26,987 bases of DNA from Lentzea aerocolonigenes (GTDB taxonomy: Bacteria; Actinomycetota; Actinomycetes; Mycobacteriales; Pseudonocardiaceae), in the NCBI RefSeq assembly GCF_000955955.1, contig NZ_JYJG01000187.1, positions 1 to 26,987 on the forward strand. The letters are read 5' to 3'. Below are positions 21,482-26,987 of this stretch, piece by piece. The first letter of the stretch is position 1. Each line of letters starts with the position of its first letter. The translations under genes and the position numbers were made by a program. The notes below the pieces were generated by a model that was not told where the DNA came from, ran no database searches, and saw nothing but the letters and a program-made list of their open reading frames with translations.

Positions 21482-23229
21482 TGGAACTTCTGCGGTTCAT
21501 CACCTGCGGCAGCGTGGACGACGGCAAGAGCACGCTGATCGGGCGGCTGCTGTACGAGTCGAAGTTGTTGTACGCGGACCATTTGGCGGCGTTGGAGGCC
21601 GATTCCCGGCGCGTTGGCACCCGTGGCGGCGAACTGGACTTCGCGCTGCTGGTCGACGGGCTGGCCGCCGAACGCGAGCAGGGCATCACGATCGATGTGG
21701 CGTACCGGTTCTTCGCGACCGAGGCGCGGCGGTTCATCGTCGCGGACACTCCTGGGCACGAGCAGTACACGCGCAACATGGTGACCGGCGCGTCCACCGC
21801 CGATGCCGCGGTGCTTCTCCTGGATGCACGCAAAGGTGTTCTGAGCCAGACGCGGCGGCATGCGCGAATCGTGTCGTTGCTGGGGATTCGTCATGTTGCC
21901 GTGGCGGTGAACAAGCTCGATCTGCTGGAGTACTCGCAGGAGGTGTTCGAGAAGATCCAGGCCGAGTTCCCCGACACCACCTGCATACCGATGTCCGCGA
22001 CCGAGGGCGTCAACGTGATCGGCCACAGCGAGCTGACGCCGTGGTACGACGGGCCGACTTTGCTGCAGTGGCTGGAGTCTGTGGTCGTCGAGACGGAGGA
22101 GGACGGTCCGTCTCGGTTCCTCGTGCAATGGGTCAACCGGCCGGACGCGACGTTCCGCGGCTTCTCGGGACGTGTGCTGCGCGGGACTTTACGCCAGGGC
22201 GACGAGGTTCGCGTCGGCGAGCGAACCTCCACTGTGGATCGAATCGTCACGATGGACGGCGATCTGGCCGAGGCACCAAAGGGTTCGTCCGTCACCGTGG
22301 TGCTCGCCGACGACGTGGACGCGAGCCGCGGCGACGTGCTGGCGGCGGCTTCGGACCCGCCCGCCGTGGCCGATGCGTTCCAGGCCCATCTGGTCTGGCT
22401 GAGTGAGGCCGGACTGATGCCCGGCCGGCGGTACCTGGCCAAGATCGGCGCGCGAACGGTCGGCTTCACCGCCACGAAAGCACTGCAGCTCAACGAGATC
22501 GGCACCGACACCGTGCACTTCGAGGCGCCCGTGCCGTTCGAGAGCTACCGCACGAACCGCGACCTGGGCTCGTTCGTGGTGCTCGACCGGCTGACGAACG
22601 CCACGGTCGGCGCCGGGATGATCGATTGCGCGCTGCGGTCGTCGAACCTCCGCTGGCAGACGCTGACCGTCGACAAGCAGGCCCGGATATCCCGCAACGG
22701 GCACCGGCCGTGCGTGGTGTGGCTGACCGGGTTGTCCGGCGCGGGCAAGTCCACGATCGCCGACCTGGTCGAGAAGGCGCTGCACGCCGCGGGCAGGCAC
22801 ACGTTCCTGCTGGACGGCGACAACGTGCGGCACGGCCTGAACTCCGACCTCGGCTTCTCCGACGCCGACCGCGTCGAGAACATCCGCCGCATCGCCGAAG
22901 TGGCCGCGCTGATGGTCGACGCTGGCCTGATCGTGCTGGTCTCGTTCATCTCGCCGTTCCGCGCCGAGCGAGCGCTGGCCCGCGAACTGGTCGCCGAGAA
23001 CGAGTTCTGCGAGGTCTACGTCGACACGCCGCTGGCCGTCGCCGAACAGCGCGACCCGAAGGGCTTGTACGCACGGGCCAGGCGCGGCGAACTGGCGAAC
23101 TTCACCGGCATCGACTCGCCCTACGAACCACCGGAGAACCCGGAGATCAGGCTCGACACCACCGCACTGAGCCCCGCGGAGGCCGCTTCGGCCGTGGTGG
23201 CACGGCTGCGCTCGCTCGGCATCTGTTGA
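21481..23229 (+). CDS. cysNC: Bifunctional sulfate adenylyltransferase GTPase subunit / APS kinase (CysNC)
   Basis: A 582-residue fusion. Residues 1-about 405 are the EF-Tu-like CysN: P-loop 'GSVDDGKST' (10-18), switch '[11 protein letters not shown]', '[12 protein letters not shown]', 'NKLDLLEY', then two beta-barrel domains. Residues about 410-582 are APS kinase CysC: P-loop 'GLSGAGKST' (Lys423), '[21 protein letters not shown]', '[10 protein letters not shown]', '[10 protein letters not shown]' and '[11 protein letters not shown]'. With CysD it turns sulfate into APS and then PAPS. No PAPS or APS reductase gene follows, so this copy seems to serve sulfation. The stop codon overlaps a TetR-type operator for the next operon. 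Confidence 0.97.
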   Translation: MELLRFITCGSVDDGKSTLIGRLLYESKLLYADHLAALEADSRRVGTRGGELDFALLVDGLAAEREQGITIDVAYRFFATEARRFIVADTPGHEQYTRNMVTGASTADAAVLLLDARKGVLSQTRRHARIVSLLGIRHVAVAVNKLDLLEYSQEVFEKIQAEFPDTTCIPMSATEGVNVIGHSELTPWYDGPTLLQWLESVVVETEEDGPSRFLVQWVNRPDATFRGFSGRVLRGTLRQGDEVRVGERTSTVDRIVTMDGDLAEAPKGSSVTVVLADDVDASRGDVLAAASDPPAVADAFQAHLVWLSEAGLMPGRRYLAKIGARTVGFTATKALQLNEIGTDTVHFEAPVPFESYRTNRDLGSFVVLDRLTNATVGAGMIDCALRSSNLRWQTLTVDKQARISRNGHRPCVVWLTGLSGAGKSTIADLVEKALHAAGRHTFLLDGDNVRHGLNSDLGFSDADRVENIRRIAEVAALMVDAGLIVLVSFISPFRAERALARELVAENEFCEVYVDTPLAVAEQRDPKGLYARARRGELANFTGIDSPYEPPENPEIRLDTTALSPAEAASAVVARLRSLGIC

Positions 23230-23239
23230 ACGTTGTCCA
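23227..23239. promoter_or_regulatory. Third TetR-type operator, upstream of the sulfotransferase operon
   Basis: TGAACGTTGTCCA differs at one base from operator 2 (TGAACGTTGTTCA), and with flanks 14 of 15 bases match. It begins in the cysNC stop codon and lies 50 bp before the DUF1214 gene. This suggests the TetR regulator also controls the second operon. Confidence 0.65.
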
Positions 23240-23257
23240 GAATCGGGTATGTTCAGC

Positions 23258-23271
23258 TAGAACACGTTCTA
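23258..23271. promoter_or_regulatory. KstR-type palindrome (TAGAACACGTTCTA)
   Basis: A perfect 14-bp palindrome that fits, from memory, the KstR consensus TNNAACNNGTTNNA of mycobacteria and rhodococci exactly. It overlaps a likely -10 region (CTAGAA) and lies 17 bp before the GTG of the DUF1214 gene. KstR represses cholesterol-catabolism genes until a steroid-CoA intermediate binds it. Confidence 0.65.
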
Positions 23272-23288
23272 AATTCGGGAGGGTCCCC

Positions 23289-24341
23289 GTGCCGGATCAG
23301 GCGTGGTCGCAGTTCTGCCGGGCGTTGGAGAAGGCCGGTGAGGTGATCGCCTCAGGGCCCGACACCGCGCTGGACCGGGCGGAGGGCTACCGCTACCTGG
23401 CCCGGCTGACCCGCGAGATGCTGTACTCCTGCCTGGACAACGCCGATCCCGACTTCCCGCGCTTCCACGAGCTCGACCTGGTGAAGATCGGCGCGGACAA
23501 CCCGGACAACGTCTACCTGTCCGCGAACATCCGCGGCGACCGCACCTACCGCATCACCGGCACCCGCGGCACGATCGCGTACTTCAGCATCGGCTCCAAG
23601 GCCAACCGGTACGCCAAGGACGGCACGATGGCGTCGACCGGCGAGCTGTCCGACGCCGACCTCACGATCTCCCCGGACGGCTCGGTGGAGATCATCGCGA
23701 GCGCCGTCCAGCAGGGCCGGAACTGGCTGCCGCTGGCCCCTGACTCGACCGGTCTGGTGGTGCGCCAGACATATCTGGACCGCACGTCCGAAGTGCCCGG
23801 CACGTGGCGCATCGAGCAGATCGGCGGGCCTTCGGAACCTGCTGCTCTCACCCCTGAGTTCCTGGCCAAGGCGCTGGGCCGGGCAGCCCTGTCGGTACAC
23901 GGCACCGCGGCCACGTTCGCGCACTGGACGCGGACGTTCGCCGCCCGCCCCAACGAGCTCCCGGACTTCGGCCAGGAGATGTTCCAGCGGGCAGGCGGCG
24001 ATCCGGAGATCTTCTACCTGCACGGCTACTGGTCTCTGCGCCCCGGCGAGGCGTGGGTGATCGAGACCGACGTGCCGGACTGCCCGTACTGGAACTTCCA
24101 GCTCGACAACTGGTGGATGGAGTCGCTCGACCACCATCGCCAGATCACGGTCAACAAGCACACGGCTTCGCTGGACGCGGACGGCCGGCTGACGATCGTG
24201 GTGGCCGCGACCGATCCCGGTGTGGGCAACTGGATCGACACGTGCGGCCACAACTCCGGCACCGCGTTGCTGCGCTGGCTCGGCGCGTCCGCCCACCCGA
24301 TCCCGAAGTGCCGCGTGGTTCCCCTGGAGGAGATGCGATGA
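23289..24341 (+). CDS. DUF1214-domain protein (Rv3531c-like)
   Basis: A 350-residue soluble protein. The C-terminal part has the DUF1214 signature region 'RPGEAWVIETDVPDCPYWNFQLDNWWMESLDHHRQITVNKHTA' in sequence order, ending in 'CGHNSGTALLRWLGA'. The N-terminal half ('YRYLARLTREMLYSCLDNADPDFPRF', 'DNVYLSANIRGDRTYRITG') is typical of the same family. The biochemical role is unknown. From memory, M. tuberculosis Rv3531c is of this type and lies beside an SDR (Rv3530c) and a sulfotransferase (Rv3529c) in the KstR regulon; the same three families are together here. GTG 23289 has GGGAGGG 5 nt upstream. The next gene overlaps by ATGA. Confidence 0.85.
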   Translation: MPDQAWSQFCRALEKAGEVIASGPDTALDRAEGYRYLARLTREMLYSCLDNADPDFPRFHELDLVKIGADNPDNVYLSANIRGDRTYRITGTRGTIAYFSIGSKANRYAKDGTMASTGELSDADLTISPDGSVEIIASAVQQGRNWLPLAPDSTGLVVRQTYLDRTSEVPGTWRIEQIGGPSEPAALTPEFLAKALGRAALSVHGTAATFAHWTRTFAARPNELPDFGQEMFQRAGGDPEIFYLHGYWSLRPGEAWVIETDVPDCPYWNFQLDNWWMESLDHHRQITVNKHTASLDADGRLTIVVAATDPGVGNWIDTCGHNSGTALLRWLGASAHPIPKCRVVPLEEMR

Positions 24342-25486
24342 CGGTGACGACCGAGCTGAACGTCCCGGAACTGATGGACAAGGCGCGTGCCAAGACCGGG
24401 CTCACCGACTTCGGCGACGACTGGTTCCGCGAGCCGCTCGACGTGCTCGTGCACAGCCTCAACACCGAGGCCGCTCTGTCCCCCATGGGCTTCGAGCTGA
24501 CCAAGCACCGTTTCACCGCACTTTTGGCCGACCGGTTACGACTCCGCGCACTGCAACGCTCGAACCCCGAGGTGCTGGACGTCGAAGTGCGCGTGGCGGC
24601 CGAGATCTGCGGCCTCCCCCGCACCGGCTCCACCCTGCTGCACCGCTTGCTGTCCGCCTCACCCCAGGTCACCTCCACCCTGTCGTGGGAAGTCGCGTAC
24701 CCGATCCCGTTCCCCGGCGAGGGCCAGGACGCCCAGGACCGCAAACGCCGCGCCCAGGAACGCATGCAGATGTTCGCCCAGCTCTCCCCCGACTTCGGCG
24801 ACCTGCACACCGTCGTCTGGGACGGCCCGGAAGAAGACGTCCTGCTGCTGGACCGAACCTTCGTGTCGATGAGCTACGACTCGTTCTACTCGGTCCCGTC
24901 CTACGGCGACTGGCTGCGCTCGGCCGACCAGTCCCCGGCCTACCGCGAGCTGCGCGAGTGGCTGCAAGTCCTGCAATGGCAGAACTCCGATCGCTCGCTG
25001 CCGTGGGTCCTCAAGTCGCCGCACCACCTGACCGCCGTCGACACCGTCTTCGACACGTTCCCCGACTGCAAGATCGTGATGACCCACCGCTCACCGCTCA
25101 ACGCCGTCCCGTCCTACGCCTCGATGGTCCGCGCGATGTCCTCGCAGTACAGCGCGGACGTCGATCCGGTCCGGATTGGACAGTACTGGTCCCGCCGCTT
25201 CGCCATGACCCTGAACGACTTCGCCACAGCCCGCTCGGCCCGTCCCGACCGCTTCGTCGACGTCCGTTTCGCCGACACCGTCAGCAAACCTCTGGAAGTG
25301 GCCCGCCAGGTCCTGGACGAACTGGGCCTGCCCGCCGGCCCGGCCGACGACGCGGCGTTCGAGGCCTACCTGACCCAGAACCGCACCGAACGCCACGGCT
25401 CACATTCCTACACCCCAACAGACTTCGGCCTCTCCGAAGACCAGCTCCATCGCGACTTCGCCTTCTACTCGGAGGTCTACCTGTGA
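24338..25486 (+). CDS. PAPS-dependent sulfotransferase (Rv3529c-like)
   Basis: A 382-residue cytosolic sulfotransferase of the Sulfotransfer_3 group. The 5'-phosphosulfate loop is 'GLPRTGSTLLHRLLSASP' (residues 92-109). The 3'-phosphate-binding part is 'FPDCKIVMTHRSPLNAVPS' (Arg251 and Ser258). 'WVLKSPHHL' supplies the conserved Lys-Ser-Pro-x-His. It would move a sulfonate group from PAPS to a hydroxyl on a small-molecule or lipid acceptor, releasing PAP for CysQ. The acceptor is unknown; the KstR-type operator and the Rv3529c-like context suggest a sterol- or lipid-like compound. Both ends overlap neighbours by 4 nt (ATGA, GTGA). Confidence 0.92.
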   Translation: MTVTTELNVPELMDKARAKTGLTDFGDDWFREPLDVLVHSLNTEAALSPMGFELTKHRFTALLADRLRLRALQRSNPEVLDVEVRVAAEICGLPRTGSTLLHRLLSASPQVTSTLSWEVAYPIPFPGEGQDAQDRKRRAQERMQMFAQLSPDFGDLHTVVWDGPEEDVLLLDRTFVSMSYDSFYSVPSYGDWLRSADQSPAYRELREWLQVLQWQNSDRSLPWVLKSPHHLTAVDTVFDTFPDCKIVMTHRSPLNAVPSYASMVRAMSSQYSADVDPVRIGQYWSRRFAMTLNDFATARSARPDRFVDVRFADTVSKPLEVARQVLDELGLPAGPADDAAFEAYLTQNRTERHGSHSYTPTDFGLSEDQLHRDFAFYSEVYL

Positions 25487-26265
25487 TACTGCAAGACGAG
25501 GTCGTGATCATCACCGGCGTCGGCCCCGGCATGGGCTCGAAACTGGCCCTCCGAGCGGCCGCGGAAGGCGCCAAGGTCGTGATGGCCGCCCGCTCCGCCG
25601 ACGTGATGAAGCAGGTGGAGAAGGACGTCCTGGCCGCCGGCGGCGAGGCCATCGGCGTGCAGTGCGATGTGCGACGTCCGGAAGACGTCGCCGCGTTGGT
25701 GTCCACGGCCGTCGACCGCTTCGGCACCGTGACGGGCCTGGTCAACTCGGCGTTCGGCCACCCAGGCTTCTTCGACCTGCTGGACACCCCGGAGAAGGCG
25801 ATCCGCCGCTCGATGGACATCGTTCTTTTCGGGGCTCTCCAAGTGACCCGCGAAGTCGTGCCGCACATGAAAGCCGCCGGACGCGGCTCGATCGTCAACA
25901 TCGGCACCATGACCACCCGCAAACCGATGCGCGGCGAAGCGGGCTACGCGGTGGCCAAGGCGGCGATGGCCACGGCGACCCAGTTCCTGGCTCTGGAGCT
26001 GGGTTCTCACGGCATCCGCTGCAACCAGGCCGTGATGGGTTGGCTGGACGGCCCAGGTGTGCGGTTCTACCTCAAGATGATGGCTGATTCCCGAGGCGTG
26101 CCAGAGCAGGACGTGTACGACGAGATCGCCGCCCGCAACCCTCTCGGCCGAATCCCGACTGACGAAGCCTGCGCGGGGGCGGTGCTGTTCCTGTTGTCGC
26201 GCTTGGCTTCTGAGGTCACCGGGGCAACTCTGGACGTCAACGGCGGGGAGTACATGCCGGCATGA
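25483..26265 (+). CDS. Short-chain dehydrogenase/reductase (Rv3530c-like)
   Basis: A 260-residue classical SDR. The cofactor motif is 'TGVGPGMGS' (a T-G-x-G-x-G-x-G variant) near residue 11, followed by 'CDVRRPEDV' and 'LVNSAFG'. The active site is Y155-A-V-A-K159. The residue 13 before Tyr, usually Ser, is Thr142 in 'VNIGTMTT'; Thr can serve but is unusual. The C-terminal 'ASEVTGATLDVNGGEYMP' is standard. It probably oxidises a hydroxyl or reduces a ketone on the same substrate handled by the sulfotransferase. GTG 25483 overlaps the sulfotransferase stop; the next gene overlaps its stop by ATGA. Confidence 0.92.
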   Translation: MILQDEVVIITGVGPGMGSKLALRAAAEGAKVVMAARSADVMKQVEKDVLAAGGEAIGVQCDVRRPEDVAALVSTAVDRFGTVTGLVNSAFGHPGFFDLLDTPEKAIRRSMDIVLFGALQVTREVVPHMKAAGRGSIVNIGTMTTRKPMRGEAGYAVAKAAMATATQFLALELGSHGIRCNQAVMGWLDGPGVRFYLKMMADSRGVPEQDVYDEIAARNPLGRIPTDEACAGAVLFLLSRLASEVTGATLDVNGGEYMPA

Positions 26266-26717
26266 GCCACCTGATCGAATCCGTTGTCGTGGAGATCGAC
26301 GCACCGGCTGCGTTCGTGTGGTCGGTGCTGCTCGACTATCCGAGCTATCCGCAGTGGAACCCTTACACAATGGCGGTTTCCACCACCTTGGCGGTGGACT
26401 CGCCGATCGACCTGACGTTGCCGAAACCTGACGGCAGCGAAGGGACCTGGGTCAGCCGCGAGTACATCCGCGTAGTCGATCCGCCCCGGCTGCTCCGCTA
26501 CGACACCGGGGACACCTTCCCCGGTCTGCTCGGCACGCGCGACCAGGTGATCACCCCGCTCGGCTTGGAGCGGTGCAGCTACCGGACGTTCGAGACGTTC
26601 ACCGGCAAGTACGCGGCTGCCGTGTTCGCCGCGCAGGGCGAGTACGTGAAGAACGGGTTCGACTCCGTCGCTCACGCGCTGCGCGCTCGGGTGGCCTCCC
26701 GGTTGCTCGAGGCATGA
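26262..26717 (+). CDS. SRPBCC (START-like) ligand-binding protein
   Basis: A 151-residue soluble protein with the SRPBCC helix-grip layout: 'VVVEIDAPAAFVWSVLLDYPSYPQWNPYT' at the N-terminus, a central beta-sheet, and a C-terminal long helix 'AAQGEYVKNGFDSVAHALRARV'. Members bind hydrophobic ligands such as polyketides, lipids or sterols and may act as carriers, cyclases or aromatases. It is the last clear gene of the sulfotransferase operon and starts by ATGA overlap with the SDR gene. It may hold the operon's hydrophobic substrate; this is inference. Confidence 0.87.
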   Translation: MSHLIESVVVEIDAPAAFVWSVLLDYPSYPQWNPYTMAVSTTLAVDSPIDLTLPKPDGSEGTWVSREYIRVVDPPRLLRYDTGDTFPGLLGTRDQVITPLGLERCSYRTFETFTGKYAAAVFAAQGEYVKNGFDSVAHALRARVASRLLEA

Positions 26718-26789
26718 CGGCCCAGGTCTTTCATCGCCGCTTCGCGACGATTGCGGTGGCCGCGTCATGAACCGCTTTTCTGATGCGCG

Positions 26790-26987
26790 TCACCTCGGGC
26801 AGGCGGAAACCAATTCACGCTGTCTGGTGAGCGCGAATTTGCCTGGCGCGTGGAGCAGGTTGCGTCTCGGTCTGCGATTTTCGTCCAGCCACGCAGGCGG
26901 GTAGAACATCGGGATACCGGCCGCCAGTTTCACTTCCCACTCGCTTTCATGAACCAGCGTGTGGTGATGACGGCACAGCAGCACCGC
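26790..26987 (-). CDS. C-terminal end of an HNH endonuclease / DUF222-type protein (cut by window edge)
   Basis: The last 65 codons of a gene that continues past the right edge. The readable part 'AVLLCRHHHTLVHESEWEV' is the end of an HNH motif with its Cys-x-x-His-His-x-x-x-His, followed by 'GIPMFYPPAWLDENRRPRRN'. This tail is typical of the abundant actinobacterial DUF222/HNH (13E12-repeat type) proteins, which are often linked to mobile DNA or repeats. The start and N-terminal domain are outside the window. It converges with the SRPBCC gene, with a 72-bp gap. Confidence 0.85.
   Translation of the reverse strand, partial: AVLLCRHHHTLVHESEWEVKLAAGIPMFYPPAWLDENRRPRRNLLHAPGKFALTRQRELVSACPR

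Noticed and set aside
26714..26770. 18-codon ORF coupled by ATGA to the SRPBCC gene
   Set aside because: Too short, no ribosome site of its own and no recognisable product; a second ATGA-coupled frame from 26767 runs antisense to the HNH gene. Probably chance in this sequence.
1..26987. CRISPR arrays, tRNA/rRNA genes, insertion sequences, integrases, attachment sites
   Set aside because: No spaced identical repeats, no tRNA-like cloverleaf or terminal inverted repeats and no transposase or integrase motif were noticed when reading both strands; short RNAs could be missed by eye.

Overview
The window is high-GC DNA with strong third-position G/C bias. It has GTG starts, many 4-nt ATGA/GTGA gene overlaps, a SARP regulator and several promoters that look leaderless. 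This points to a filamentous actinomycete, most likely of the Pseudonocardiales (Lentzea/Saccharothrix/Amycolatopsis type). That placement is inferred from gene style only. It reads as a chromosomal accessory region; no transposase, integrase, tRNA, rRNA or CRISPR array was seen.

Layout. (1) 26-3676: a HEAT-repeat-like protein (-), then on the + strand a cytochrome P450 and a CntA/GbcA-type Rieske monooxygenase. (2) 3673-7184 (-): a five-gene operon of a 68-aa eight-cysteine peptide, a membrane-anchored thioredoxin-like protein, an ABC exporter without a C39 domain, a small type I signal peptidase and a MauE-like membrane redox protein. A divergent SARP/NB-ARC regulator (7335-9107, +) shares a 150-bp operator-rich promoter region with it. 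I read this as a dedicated make, oxidise, export and trim system for a secreted disulfide-rich peptide. It is the most interesting part of the window. (3) 9133-11838 (+): a secreted esterase and a large two-module membrane protein. (4) 11840-13596: an amidohydrolase divergent from a MarR regulator, with a palindrome in the promoter overlap. (5) 13593-15947: a small secreted beta-trefoil-like protein and a secreted subtilisin-like protease with a P-domain-like tail, then a strong hairpin terminator. (6) 16003-18523 (+): LysR regulator, YeiH-family membrane protein and thiol dioxygenase, a probable thiol-sulfur disposal unit. (7) 18591-19833: a one-helix membrane protein convergent with a TetR regulator.

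(8) 19908-26717 (+): a sulfation region. cysQ-cysD-cysNC recycles PAP and makes PAPS. A second operon follows: DUF1214 protein, sulfotransferase, SDR and SRPBCC protein. The DUF1214/sulfotransferase/SDR trio recalls M. tuberculosis Rv3531c-Rv3529c of the KstR (cholesterol) regulon, and a perfect KstR-type 14-mer lies in front of it. A copy of the TetR/cysQ operator lies beside that site. The two operons therefore look co-regulated, coupling PAPS supply to sulfonation of a lipid- or steroid-like substrate. No PAPS reductase gene (cysH) is in the window. (9) The right edge holds the C-terminal end of an HNH/DUF222-type protein (-).

No gene-free stretch exceeds about 220 bp.
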